From Acidiferrobacteraceae bacterium (GTDB taxonomy: Bacteria > Pseudomonadota > Gammaproteobacteria > Acidiferrobacterales > SZUA-150), in assembly GCA_003228915.1 (NCBI GenBank), contig QIGL01000091.1:1-45597 (forward strand): a DNA stretch of 45,597 nucleotides. Reading direction: 5' to 3'. A model generated the notes under the pieces. That model was not told the DNA's origin. It ran no database searches and was given only the letters and a program-made list of their open reading frames with translations. The position numbers and the translations under genes are program-made. Shown one piece after another: positions 8,700 to 17,883 of the stretch (its first letter is position 1; every line of letters begins with the position of its first letter).

Positions 8700-10880
8700 C
8701 TAGTAAGTACGCGCGGCTTTATTGCGAACACTGGCGGCCTTTTGATCCGCAGCCGGCTCAATGTGGACACCGCACTGTTTAAATGCAGGTTGACGTGAAT
8801 GGGGGTCGAGCAGTCCCAGCGTTAAACGGTTGACACAGTCGTGATAATGAAACGGCACAAAAACCATGTTGGGTGGCACCCGCTGCGTCAGTTGTACCAT
8901 GACCACGGCATCACCCCGTCGTGACGTCAGGCGCGCATAACTGCCATGTTCGATGCCCAGCTCACTCGCCGCATCCGGGTTCATTTCCATGTAAGGCGTT
9001 GGACTGAATTTATTGAGGTTACCAATCTTGCCGGTACGGGTACGGGTATGAAAATGTTCAACCACCCGGCCACTGTTGAGCCAGAAAGGATAATCTTCAT
9101 CGGGTCGTTCGTTATTATCAACAAAAGGCAGGGGGATGAGTTTGGCCTTGCCGTCGGCATGCTGAAATTTTCCATCGGTATACAAACGCGGTGAGCCGGT
9201 CTCGTCGCCTTCGGTACATGGCCACTGGATACCACCCTGGGCTTCAATTTTTTCATAACTCATACCCGAGTAATCAAGCATGCGTCCTTTCGATAATTCA
9301 CGCAGCTCCTGGAATACCCCTTCCGCGGTTTCCGGGAATTTTATTTTTTTACCCTGGTCAAAGCGTTTGGCCATTTGATTAAAAATCCAGAGGTCGGGTT
9401 TGGAATCGGCATGGGGCGCAATAACATTGCGAATTAAGTTAACGCGACGTTCGGTATTGGTAAAACAGCCTTCTTTCTCTGCCCACACGGCAGCTGGCAG
9501 GTAGGCATGTGAATACTCATTGGTCTCAACATCGGCGTAGGCATCCTGCACCACCAGGAACTCAAGCGCCTCCAGGTTCTTGCGAATGCGCGGCGTATTG
9601 GTCATGGAGGTCATGGGGTTGGTGGCAATCAGCCACAGGCCTTTAACCTGGCCAGTCTCTATAGCCGGGAAAATATCGGTTTGAAACAGGCCACGTTTTT
9701 TTGGAAAAAATTCTTCGTCGATGCCCCAGTAATTGGCAATATCCTTGCGATCCTGTTCGTTTTCCAGGGCCCGGTAACCGGGCAGGCCGGAGCACGATGA
9801 CCACTCGCGGGTACCCATGGCATTACACTGGCCGGTAATTGAAAGCGAGGTACCACCGGGTTTGCCAATGTTGCCCGTGATTAAATTCAGGTTGTTGATT
9901 CCAACCACACCATCGGAACCATGGGTGCTTTGATTAATACCCATGGTCCAGATGGTCATGGCAGCGCCGGCCCGGGCATAAGTACGGGCCACATTACGTA
10001 TCGTGTCTTCGTCGATGCCGCAAATACGCGATGAGGTGATCGGGTCATATTGCTCTACCAGTCTGGCAAATGATTCGTAGTCCGAGGTACGGCTATCGAT
10101 AAAGGCCTTGTCTTCCAGTCCTTCATCAAGAATCACATGGGCCAGGCTGTTGAGCAATACCAGGTCGGTACCGGGGGTGATGGGCAAATGAATATCGGCT
10201 TGTTGCGCCAGCATGGTGACACGGGGATCAACCACGATCAGCGGGAATTTTCGTTTTTCCATGGCCTGTTGCAGGCGCCAGTAAATAATCGGATGTTGTT
10301 CCGGCAAGTTAGAGCCAATGGCTAACAGGCATTCAGTATCGTCGAAATCATCATAACACCCGGGCGGCCCATCACTGCCGAATGAACGTTTGTATCCAGA
10401 CACCGCCGATGACATGCATAAGGTTGTATTGCCGTCATAGTTATTGGTGCCAATAACACCACGGGAAAGTTTGCCGAGGGTATAAAACTCCTCGGTCATA
10501 ATCTGGCCGGTTGAAACAATGGCGAATGAATCTGGCCCGTATTTGTCCTGGATACGTTTTATTTCGGAGGCGACTTTATCCAGGGATTGATCCCAGGAGA
10601 CTGCTTTAAATGGATCGTGGCGTTTGTCTCGCAATAATGGCGCGCTGCCACGGCCAGCTGACTTGAACAACTCGTGTTCAAAAATACCTTTCAGGCAAAG
10701 TTTACCCTGGTTCACGGGTGCCGAACCCACACCGCGACTGGCAACGGCGTCGCCTGTTTTATTCAGACCCACTTCGATAGAACAGCCGGTCGAGCAATAA
10801 CCGCAAGTGGTATATTTCCACTCGACGACGCCCTTGTCGGCTATCTTGATCGGGTTTTTATGTTTACGTCCGAAAAGCAT
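8700..10880 (-). CDS. nasA: Assimilatory nitrate reductase, molybdopterin catalytic subunit
   Basis: 726 residues of the molybdopterin oxidoreductase family. Cys26, Cys29, Cys33 and Cys62 match the N-terminal 4Fe-4S site, and Cys155 in NTTLCMSSA fits the Mo-coordinating Cys of Nas/Nap enzymes. There is no twin-arginine signal, so the protein acts in the cytoplasm and reduces nitrate to nitrite. It lacks the C-terminal BFD-type [2Fe-2S] extension that lengthens many NasA proteins. The operon order nirB, nirD, nasA, FeS-anchor and the divergent nitrate transporter support an assimilatory role. Transcription probably starts at the sigma-54 promoter ahead of nirB. Confidence 0.9.
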   Translation of the reverse strand: MLFGRKHKNPIKIADKGVVEWKYTTCGYCSTGCSIEVGLNKTGDAVASRGVGSAPVNQGKLCLKGIFEHELFKSAGRGSAPLLRDKRHDPFKAVSWDQSLDKVASEIKRIQDKYGPDSFAIVSTGQIMTEEFYTLGKLSRGVIGTNNYDGNTTLCMSSAVSGYKRSFGSDGPPGCYDDFDDTECLLAIGSNLPEQHPIIYWRLQQAMEKRKFPLIVVDPRVTMLAQQADIHLPITPGTDLVLLNSLAHVILDEGLEDKAFIDSRTSDYESFARLVEQYDPITSSRICGIDEDTIRNVARTYARAGAAMTIWTMGINQSTHGSDGVVGINNLNLITGNIGKPGGTSLSITGQCNAMGTREWSSCSGLPGYRALENEQDRKDIANYWGIDEEFFPKKRGLFQTDIFPAIETGQVKGLWLIATNPMTSMTNTPRIRKNLEALEFLVVQDAYADVETNEYSHAYLPAAVWAEKEGCFTNTERRVNLIRNVIAPHADSKPDLWIFNQMAKRFDQGKKIKFPETAEGVFQELRELSKGRMLDYSGMSYEKIEAQGGIQWPCTEGDETGSPRLYTDGKFQHADGKAKLIPLPFVDNNERPDEDYPFWLNSGRVVEHFHTRTRTGKIGNLNKFSPTPYMEMNPDAASELGIEHGSYARLTSRRGDAVVMVQLTQRVPPNMVFVPFHYHDCVNRLTLGLLDPHSRQPAFKQCGVHIEPAADQKAASVRNKAARTY

Positions 10881-10920
10881 GATTCATTCTTGAATGTTTA
10901 GGTACATATAGTCGTCTGCA

Positions 10921-11286
10921 CTATTTATTCGGGCAGCCTTTTTTGGGTGTCAAAGACAAGTAAACCGCATCGCCATCAATTCGTACCGGGTAACTGGCGG
11001 CACAGCCTTCATCGGGCTCGACGGCCTCACCGGAATCGAGATGAATTTTCCAGTCATGCAAGGGACAGGCAACTTTTTTACCATGGACAATGCCCTGGGA
11101 TAATGGTCCGCCCTTGTGTGGGCATTCATCACGTAGGGCAAATATTTCGTCGTTATCGGTCCTGAAAACTGCAATATTAAAATCACCGGCCGATACCACG
11201 CGGGCACCCAGTTTCGGTATGTCGTTTATGTGGCCAATTTCGATCCATTCAGATGAATCTGCATTTTTATCGACAGCTGCTTGCAT
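10921..11286 (-). CDS. nirD: Nitrite reductase (NADH) small subunit
   Basis: 121 residues, the normal length for NirD. It has the Rieske-like signature CPHKGG (about residue 61) and CPLHDWKI (about residue 80), giving the Cys-His pairs for a [2Fe-2S] cluster. NirD is the partner of NirB in cytoplasmic NADH-dependent reduction of nitrite to ammonium. It lies 19 bp downstream of nirB and 40 bp upstream of nasA on the same strand, so co-transcription is likely. Confidence 0.92.
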   Translation of the reverse strand: MQAAVDKNADSSEWIEIGHINDIPKLGARVVSAGDFNIAVFRTDNDEIFALRDECPHKGGPLSQGIVHGKKVACPLHDWKIHLDSGEAVEPDEGCAASYPVRIDGDAVYLSLTPKKGCPNK

Positions 11287-11305
11287 TATCTATGCTCCTG
11301 TTAAC

Positions 11306-13741
11306 TTATCCAACTTGCTTCAGGGTTGTAAATTCGTGGGCATCAGCGCCCTTGGCGCGTTGTTTCCACGGGTCATCCTGTGAGAATTTCTGGGAAAAGT
11401 GAAAACGCTCGGCCAGTTTTTTACGATTAACTTTATCGTCCACGACCTGTTCTTTAATATGGCTAAGGCCAATACGTTCGATCCAGGGCGCGGTACGTTC
11501 CAGGTAATGCGCCTCTTCACGATAGAGTTGTATATAGGCTGCACTGTACTCAATCACTTCTTCTTCAGTCGATACATTGCAAAGAAAATCTGTTGCTCGC
11601 ACCTTGATGCCGCCATTGCCGCCTACATGTATTTCGTAACCGGAATCGACACAGACAACGCCAAAATCCTTAATGGTCGCTTCGGCACAATTACGGGGAC
11701 AACCTGATGCCGCCATTTTAAATTTATGTGGCATCCACGAGCCCCATGACATTTTTTCAAGCTCAATACCCAAACCTGTAGAGTCTTGTGTTCCAAAACG
11801 ACACCATTCTTTACCAACACAGGTTTTAACTGTACGCAATGCCTTGCCGTAGGCATGGCCAGAAACCATGCCGGCTTTATTTAGATCATCCCAAACAGCC
11901 GGTAACTCTTCTTTTTTGAGCCCATATAGCCCAATACGTTGTCCACCAGTTACATGAACCGTATCAATATTAAATTTCTCTGCGGCATCCGCCACTGCCC
12001 GAAGTTCTTGCGGAGTCGTCATGCCACCCCACATGCGAGGGATGACAGAATAAGTACCATCACCTTGAATATTGGCATGGGCACGCTCATTAATGAAGCG
12101 TGACTGACCGTCATCCTTGTAGGTATCAGGCCAGGCGCAGACGAGATAATAATTCAGCGCCGGTCGGCATTTAGGACAACCGTTTTCAGTTTTCCACTCA
12201 AAGTGCTTCATTACCTCGGGAATGGTTTTTATTTGGTTGGCAACAATACCGGTACGGACTTCATCATGGGGATGATCGGTACAAGGACACATAGGAGTTT
12301 TACTGGGCGAATCCGAGTAATCACTGCCCAGTGTGGTGGCCAGTAATTGTTCGACCAGGCCGGTACAGGAGCCGCAAGAACTGGAGGCCTTGGTATGGGC
12401 GCGCACGTCATCGAGGGTGAATAAACCCTTGGTGGTAATGGCCTTAACAATGTCACCCTTGCAAACACCGTTACAACCACAAATCTCCATGTCATCACTC
12501 ATGGCCATCACGGCGTTCTCGCCACCATGACCGGAATCACCCAGGTGGGCCTGTCCATATAATAAGTGATTACGCATATCGCTGATGTCAGTACCATCAC
12601 GCATTAACTGAAAATACCAGGCACCATCAACGGTATCGCCATACATGACGGCACCAATAATTTTATTGTCCCTGATCACAATCTTTTTGTAGACACCACC
12701 GGCCACGTCCTGCATGACCACTTCTTCAGTGTCTTCATCGCCATGGAAGTCACCGGCAGAAAATAAATCAATGCCGGTCACTTTGAGTTTTGTCGATGTC
12801 ATGGAACCTTCGTACCTGGCGTAACCCAGGTGGGCCAGGTGATTGGCGCAAACCTTGGCTTGCTCGAACAAAGGTGCAACCAGGCCGTAAACTTCGTTCC
12901 GATGCTGGACGCATTCGCCCAGGGCATAAACACGGGGATCATAAGTTTGCATGGTGTCACTGACCACCAACCCGCGCTCACAATGTAACTTGGCAGACTT
13001 TGCCAGATCTATATTTGGGCGTATACCTACCGCCATAACCACCAGGTCGGCAGTCACCTCGCGGCCATCTTCAAGCAACACACCCTGGACACGTTTTTTA
13101 CCAATGATTTCTTTTGTTGATGCTGCCAATAAAAATTCCAGGCCCCGTGCCTCCAGGGATTTTTTCAGCATTTTGCCGGCAGCGCTGTCCATCTGGCGCT
13201 CCATTAAGGTATCCATCAAATGGATAACCGTCACTTTCATGCCTTGCTGGATTAATCCATAAGCGGCCTCAAGGCCCAACAGACCACCACCGATGACAAC
13301 TGCGTGCCGGTGTTCTTTGGCAGCTGCCAACATGAAGTCGACATCATTGATGTCACGAAAGGCAATCACGCCGGGCAGATCATGGCCGGGCACGGGAATA
13401 ATAAAAGGGTGGGAGCCAGTAGCAATTAATAAGCGATCATATTCAACTTCGGTGCCATCATCGGCAATCACTTTTCGCTGTTTGCGATCGATTTTAGTAA
13501 CCGTTTTGCCTTTATGGAGGGTGATGTTGTTTTCCGCATACCAGGCATCATCATTTAACATGATTTCATCAATGGTTTTCTCGCCGGTTAAAACCGGGGA
13601 TAACAGGATGCGGTTATAGTTGCCGTAGGGCTCGGAACCAAAAACCGTGATGTCATACATATCGGGTTCCAGCTCCAACAGGTTTTCCAGGGCTCGAACA
13701 CCGGCCATGCCGTTACCGATTAAAACAAGTTTTTCCTTCAT
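11306..13741 (-). CDS. nirB: Nitrite reductase (NADH) large subunit
   Basis: 811 residues, close to full-length NirB. The order is an N-terminal FAD/NAD(P)H domain (LVLIGNGMAG; VVIGGGLLGLEAA), a BFD-like [2Fe-2S] site (CGCNGVC and CGSC, about residues 420-460), a nitrite/sulfite-reductase half domain, and the siroheme/4Fe-4S ligands CVGKEWC and CPRNC (about 640-690). It reduces nitrite to ammonium in the cytoplasm. ATG at 13741 is preceded by GAGG at good spacing. It is the first gene of the operon, about 70 nt downstream of the predicted sigma-54 start, so control by nitrogen limitation is likely. Confidence 0.95.
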   Translation of the reverse strand: MKEKLVLIGNGMAGVRALENLLELEPDMYDITVFGSEPYGNYNRILLSPVLTGEKTIDEIMLNDDAWYAENNITLHKGKTVTKIDRKQRKVIADDGTEVEYDRLLIATGSHPFIIPVPGHDLPGVIAFRDINDVDFMLAAAKEHRHAVVIGGGLLGLEAAYGLIQQGMKVTVIHLMDTLMERQMDSAAGKMLKKSLEARGLEFLLAASTKEIIGKKRVQGVLLEDGREVTADLVVMAVGIRPNIDLAKSAKLHCERGLVVSDTMQTYDPRVYALGECVQHRNEVYGLVAPLFEQAKVCANHLAHLGYARYEGSMTSTKLKVTGIDLFSAGDFHGDEDTEEVVMQDVAGGVYKKIVIRDNKIIGAVMYGDTVDGAWYFQLMRDGTDISDMRNHLLYGQAHLGDSGHGGENAVMAMSDDMEICGCNGVCKGDIVKAITTKGLFTLDDVRAHTKASSSCGSCTGLVEQLLATTLGSDYSDSPSKTPMCPCTDHPHDEVRTGIVANQIKTIPEVMKHFEWKTENGCPKCRPALNYYLVCAWPDTYKDDGQSRFINERAHANIQGDGTYSVIPRMWGGMTTPQELRAVADAAEKFNIDTVHVTGGQRIGLYGLKKEELPAVWDDLNKAGMVSGHAYGKALRTVKTCVGKEWCRFGTQDSTGLGIELEKMSWGSWMPHKFKMAASGCPRNCAEATIKDFGVVCVDSGYEIHVGGNGGIKVRATDFLCNVSTEEEVIEYSAAYIQLYREEAHYLERTAPWIERIGLSHIKEQVVDDKVNRKKLAERFHFSQKFSQDDPWKQRAKGADAHEFTTLKQVG

Positions 13742-13822
13742 TTAAAGCCTCGCTTAATGCTTGAATTAATACTTATATAAATGTCGATATGCGTCGGGCA
13801 TCATATAGATTGGATATATATT

Positions 13823-13839
13823 AGCAACCACCGTGCCAG
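13823..13839 (-). promoter_or_regulatory. Sigma-54 promoter for nirB-nirD-nasA
   Basis: Read on the minus strand: CTGGCACGGTGGTTGCT. It fits the RpoN consensus YTGGCACGRNNNTTGCW at every fixed position, with GG and GC ten bases apart. The predicted start near 13812 leaves a leader of about 70 nt before nirB. Confidence 0.85.
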
Positions 13840-13933
13840 TATTTAATTAAACCCTGATATTCCAATAACTGTTTGTTTTTGTTAGTATTAATCACGATAT
13901 TTCAGCCACTATGAATTATCTATTAAGTGATTA

Positions 13934-13950
13934 TGCACTATAATGGTGCA
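13934..13950. promoter_or_regulatory. NtrC binding site
   Basis: TGCACTATAATGGTGCA matches the NtrC consensus TGCACYNNNNTGGTGCA at every defined base. It lies about 95 bp upstream of the nirB sigma-54 promoter and about 180 bp upstream of the narK one. It could serve as a shared enhancer; no second good site was found. Confidence 0.8.
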
Positions 13951-14128
13951 ATACTGGGTTCTATGCCTCCTGACGGGACAAAATTACCATTCCTTGGGCC
14001 TGGCGCTACCTGTGCCAGTCCGGATACCAGAAAAAGACAGCGGCGCTTTTATGCGCAATATAAAGGATCAAATCAAAATTTTCGCGATAAATTTATTTGC
14101 TGTGCCCAAAAAAGAAGCAAAAAAAAAC

Positions 14129-14145
14129 TTGGCACGGCGATTGCT
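14129..14145 (+). promoter_or_regulatory. Sigma-54 promoter for narK
   Basis: TTGGCACGGCGATTGCT fits the RpoN consensus exactly, with GG at 14131-14132 and GC at 14143-14144. The predicted start is near 14156, about 42 nt before the transporter's GTG. Confidence 0.85.
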
Positions 14146-14148
14146 AAC

Positions 14149-14164
14149 AACCACTTGAGTGGTT
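14149..14164 (+). promoter_or_regulatory. Perfect 6-bp hairpin at the predicted narK transcript start
   Basis: AACCAC-TTGA-GTGGTT, a perfect stem with a 4-base loop, spans the start expected from the sigma-54 element. It may be an operator or a 5'-end structure, or it may be chance. Confidence 0.35.
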
Positions 14165-14197
14165 TTAATTTCAAACAAGTTACAGGAGTAGTTTTTA

Positions 14198-15667
14198 GTG
14201 TCAGGTCAGAAAATAAATCTGTTTTCATTCTCGGGAAATATTCGCATTCTGCATTTGAGCTGGTTTGCGTTTTTCCTGACCTTTGTCATGTGGTTCAGTT
14301 ATGCGCCACTACTGTCCGCAATCAGGGAAACACTGCAATTAACCGATCAACAGGTAAAGACCCTGCTGATCCTGAATGTAGCGCTGGCCATTCCCGCCCG
14401 GATAATTGTCGGCATGCTGGTGGATGCCTTTGGTCCCCGGCGCATGTTTGCATTGTTGCTCGTGATTTCCAGCTTTATCAGTTTTGGTTTTGCCTTTGCC
14501 GAAGATTATGAACAGCTGGCACTCATGCGTTTTTTGATGGGATTTACCGGCGCCGGTTTTGTTATCGGCATTCGTATGATTAGTGAATGGTTCCCGGCCA
14601 AACAGCTTGGGCTGGCCGAAGGCATTTATGGTGGCTGGGGAAACTTTGGCTCGGCGGCAGCAGCTATTAGCCTGCCGACATTGGCGCTTTTATTTGGCGG
14701 TGAAAATGGCTGGCGTTACGCCATTGCCAGTACCGGTGTTATTTCCGCCATCTATGCCGTGATCTGGTTCTTTTCAGTCAGTGACACACCCAAAGGCTCG
14801 ACTTATTTCAAGCCCAAAAAAAGCGGCGCCATGGAAATTTCCAGTCCAGGTGATTTTTTCCTGTACCTGGTTGTACTGCTACCCCTGTTCGCCGCCCTGG
14901 CCGTACTGACCTGGAAACTGGGACCAGCAAACCTGGCCATGTTAAGCGCTAATACGGTTTACCTTATTTACGGCAGCTTGTTGGCTATTTATATTTTCCA
15001 GGTTTTTAGGATATACCAGATTAACCGACATGTATTTTCTGCGCCTGTCCCGGAAATAGAGCGTTATAATTTTAAACAGGTAGCAGTATTGAATCTTGCC
15101 TACATGGTGACCTTTGGTTCAGAACTGGCTGTTGTTTCCATGTTGCCATTATTTTTTATGGACTCATTTAATTTATCGGCGGTCATGGCCGGGCTGATCG
15201 CTTCCATATTTGCCGGGCTCAATCTAATCATGCGCCCTGCCGGCGGTTTAATCAGCGATCGGTATGGCCGTAAATCTTCTTTAATCGTCATACTGGTTGG
15301 ACTGGCTGTGGGTTATGTATTCATGAGTTTTATGGATGGTAGCTGGCCGTTACTGGGCGCCGTTGCGGTTACGATTTTTAGTTCCCTGTTTGTGAACGCC
15401 GGTAACGGTGCAGTGTTTGCTGTCATTCCACTTGTGAAACGGCGCCTCACAGGCCAGATTGCCGGTATGGCCGGTGCTTATGGCAATGTCGGTGCCGTGG
15501 CATTTCTGACGATATTTTCTTTTGTTCCCACCCAGGTTTTTTTCCTGGTCATTGCCGGTACCTCGGTGTTCTCCTTGCTGGCCGTCGCTTTTTTTATGGA
15601 TGAGCCCAGGGGACAAATGGCTGAGGTGTTGCCGGATGGTACGGTGCAAATGATTGACGTCCATTAG
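14198..15667 (+). CDS. narK: Nitrate/nitrite transporter, MFS family
   Basis: 489 residues with about 12 membrane segments. Both nitrate-porter signature regions are present: GGWGNFGSAAAA (near residue 146) and NAGNGAVFAVIPLVKRR (near 398), with a later GAYGNVGAV. The protein brings nitrate into the cytoplasm for NasA. GTG at 14198 was chosen because AGGAG lies at 14184-14188. A longer frame starting at 13927 overlaps this gene but runs through the promoter elements and is not real. The gene is divergent from nirB, with its own sigma-54 promoter. NarK and NasA-type porters are hard to separate by sequence alone; the context favours assimilation. Confidence 0.92.
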   Translation: MSGQKINLFSFSGNIRILHLSWFAFFLTFVMWFSYAPLLSAIRETLQLTDQQVKTLLILNVALAIPARIIVGMLVDAFGPRRMFALLLVISSFISFGFAFAEDYEQLALMRFLMGFTGAGFVIGIRMISEWFPAKQLGLAEGIYGGWGNFGSAAAAISLPTLALLFGGENGWRYAIASTGVISAIYAVIWFFSVSDTPKGSTYFKPKKSGAMEISSPGDFFLYLVVLLPLFAALAVLTWKLGPANLAMLSANTVYLIYGSLLAIYIFQVFRIYQINRHVFSAPVPEIERYNFKQVAVLNLAYMVTFGSELAVVSMLPLFFMDSFNLSAVMAGLIASIFAGLNLIMRPAGGLISDRYGRKSSLIVILVGLAVGYVFMSFMDGSWPLLGAVAVTIFSSLFVNAGNGAVFAVIPLVKRRLTGQIAGMAGAYGNVGAVAFLTIFSFVPTQVFFLVIAGTSVFSLLAVAFFMDEPRGQMAEVLPDGTVQMIDVH

Positions 15668-15721
15668 GACATTACAAAAATTCGCCTTTCTAACGATGAC
15701 ACCGATATACTGATGTTACAT

Positions 15722-15917
15722 TTAGGGAAACTTTGATCAATATGTGTTTGTCATTCCGACATATGTTTGTTATTCCGGCATATACTTGTCATTCCGACCG
15801 AAGCGGAGGAATCTTGTCACTTCCTGATACTACTGAAGTTCCGTGGGTTGAGATCTCTCCACTACGGTCGAGATGACACCGCTACGGTCGAGATGACAAG
15901 TGATCAGAGTTTCCTTA
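15722..15917. repeat. MITE-like repeat, copy 1 (three tandem units)
   Basis: The ends are inverted: TTAGGGAAACTTTGATCA at 15722 and TGATCAGAGTTTCCTTA at 15901. Inside is a short tandem array of ATATGTTTGTYATTCCGRC-like units: a 21-bp variant at 15740-15760, then 15761-15779 and 15780-15798. A core follows with CGAAGCGGAGGAATCT and CGGTCGAGATGAC. No coding capacity of its own is seen. Confidence 0.75.
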
Positions 15918-15943
15918 GTAATAACGAGTTTTTAAGGACGGTC

Positions 15944-17653
15944 ATGGCAAGGCAACTCCAGGTATCAACTGCTCACGTCAGTGAAGCGGGCATGAAATCC
16001 GGCAATGAAGATGCTTGCGGTGTCCATGTGCCTGACGATGAAGGCCAGCTGATAAACAAGGGTTTTGTTGCGGTCATTGCCGATGGTGTCAGCGCCAGCG
16101 ATGCCGGCAAGGAGGCCAGTGACGGTTGCGTGCAGGGATTCCTGACTGATTATTACAGCACACCTGATTCCTGGACGGTTAAAACCTCGGCCCACAAAGT
16201 ATTAACTGCGCTCAATCGCTGGTTACATGGCCAGGGACACAAGCTCTATGGCTCTGAACGCGGCATGGTCACGACACTGAGCGTACTGATATTAAAATCC
16301 ACCACTGCCCATTTATTTCATGTAGGCGATACCCGTATTTATCGCTTGCGTGATAATGACTTTGAATGCCTGACTCGCGATCACAAGGTTAAAGTTGGTA
16401 ACGACAAGGAATACCTGGGTCGTGCCATGGGCATTGATATTAATGTTGATATTGATTACCGCAAAGTCTCTGCCAAAAAAAATGATCTCTACCTGATGAC
16501 TACCGATGGTGTACACGACTTTGTCAGCAACGATTTCATGATCAAGACTTTAAAGTCAACAAAAGATCTGGATCAAATATGCAAAATATTAATCGCCAGT
16601 GCGGCTGACAATAAAAGTCACGACAATCTTACTTGCCAGTTGATTCGCATCGACTCCCTGCCCGACCAGGACCAGGATGCGGCATTTCAAGAGCTAACAA
16701 AACTGCCGTTCCCGCCAGCCCTGGACACCGGTATGATTCTGGACGGCTACAAAATCCTCCGTGAAATTCATGCCAGCAAACGCACGCAGCTTTACCTGGC
16801 CGTGGATCAGGAAACCGGCAAACAGGTGGCACTAAAAACACCTTCGGTCAATTATGAGGATGACCCAACTTATATTGAATTGTTCTTGCATGAAGAATGG
16901 GTCGGCAAACGACTGAACAATACCCACGTACTCAAGATTTGCGATCACCAGCGCAAACGTAATTTTCTCTACTGCGTCATGGAATACGTAGACGGCACAA
17001 CCTTGCGCCAGTGGATGCGCGATCATCCGGCACCGACAATTGTTGAGGTGCGTCATATTATCGAGCAAATCGCCCGTGGTTTAAGGGCTTTTCACCGGCT
17101 GGAAATGATTCACCAGGATCTGAAACCCGAAAATATCATGATTGATCAATATGGCGTGGTAAAAATTATTGATTTTGGTTCAACTAAAATAGCCGGCATT
17201 GAAGAAATAACTTCGCCGGTTGAACGCATAAGCTTACTGGGAACCGTCAACTACACGGCCCCGGAATATACCCGCAACGAAATGCCCACCAATCGTTCAG
17301 ATATTTTTTCTGTCGGCGTAATTGCCTATGAAATGTTGACTGGCGAGCTGCCTTATAAAGAAAGATCGTTCCGGAAAAAAATAACCCGCCTGGATTACAT
17401 ATCAGCTACTGAACATAATCCGGATGTCAGTGACTGGGTTGATGGTGCCCTGAAAAAAGCAGTTGATCCCGATAACCATCGTCGTTACGACACGCTTTCC
17501 GAATTCATCCAGGACCTGACCAAACCCAATACATCGCTAATCAGCACCGATGCCCTGCCACTGATAGAACGCAACCCGGTGGGTTTCTGGCGTACTGTTT
17601 CACTGGTCCTGTTTGTGCTCAACCTGATTTTAATATTTTATTTATTTCGGTAA
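15944..17653 (+). CDS. Bifunctional PP2C phosphatase / Ser-Thr protein kinase
   Basis: 569 residues from ATG 15944, which has AAGGA six bases upstream; a longer frame from 15767 only reads through the repeat and is rejected. Residues about 1-235 are a PP2C phosphatase domain (ADGVSASDAGKEASDG, HVGDTRIYRL, TTDGVHDFVS, SHDNLTC). Residues about 265-540 are a Hanks-type kinase with the ATP-binding Lys298 in VALKTP, catalytic Asp392 in HQDLKPEN and IIDFGS for the metal-binding loop. The C-terminus is one membrane helix, so both catalytic domains face the cytoplasm. Genes of this architecture recur beside gammaproteobacterial nitrate-assimilation genes, but their substrate is not established. Confidence 0.9.
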   Translation: MARQLQVSTAHVSEAGMKSGNEDACGVHVPDDEGQLINKGFVAVIADGVSASDAGKEASDGCVQGFLTDYYSTPDSWTVKTSAHKVLTALNRWLHGQGHKLYGSERGMVTTLSVLILKSTTAHLFHVGDTRIYRLRDNDFECLTRDHKVKVGNDKEYLGRAMGIDINVDIDYRKVSAKKNDLYLMTTDGVHDFVSNDFMIKTLKSTKDLDQICKILIASAADNKSHDNLTCQLIRIDSLPDQDQDAAFQELTKLPFPPALDTGMILDGYKILREIHASKRTQLYLAVDQETGKQVALKTPSVNYEDDPTYIELFLHEEWVGKRLNNTHVLKICDHQRKRNFLYCVMEYVDGTTLRQWMRDHPAPTIVEVRHIIEQIARGLRAFHRLEMIHQDLKPENIMIDQYGVVKIIDFGSTKIAGIEEITSPVERISLLGTVNYTAPEYTRNEMPTNRSDIFSVGVIAYEMLTGELPYKERSFRKKITRLDYISATEHNPDVSDWVDGALKKAVDPDNHRRYDTLSEFIQDLTKPNTSLISTDALPLIERNPVGFWRTVSLVLFVLNLILIFYLFR

Positions 17654-17707
17654 GCCCCGCTACTGTCCCGCATAACCCGAACAAGGGATTCCGATGATGA
17701 TGTACAC

Positions 17708-17840
17708 TTATAGGTTGGGCTGAAGAATAAAGCCCGGCAATGGAACTTTTAAATATATCCTGTTGGGCTTCGTGCCTCGGCAACTGCGTCCTGCGTTGCT
17801 CTACCTCCTGCGTCCATGCAGTCGTCAGCGCCAACCTACG
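17708..17840. repeat. Fragmented AGGTTGGGCT-type intergenic element
   Basis: TAGGTTGGGCTGAAG at 17711 is answered by TGTTGGGCTTCG at 17761 and CCAACCTACG near 17831, giving nested inverted arms typical of a common proteobacterial intergenic repeat. The middle part, CTCGGCAACTGC...GCAGTCGTC, resembles an insert in the MITE-like copy at 37258-37302. The spacer 17654-17883 holds nothing else recognisable. Confidence 0.55.
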
Positions 17841-17883
17841 ACACGGTCTTTCTTCACGCAAGGAAATAAATATTACATTTAGT

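Noticed and set aside
13927-14511. Long open frame across the nirB-narK spacer
   Set aside because: It runs through the NtrC box and both promoter regions and overlaps narK in another frame; it has no family resemblance.
15767-15943. N-terminal extension of the phosphatase/kinase
   Set aside because: The extra codons translate the MITE-like repeat; the ATG at 15944 has a good ribosome binding site.
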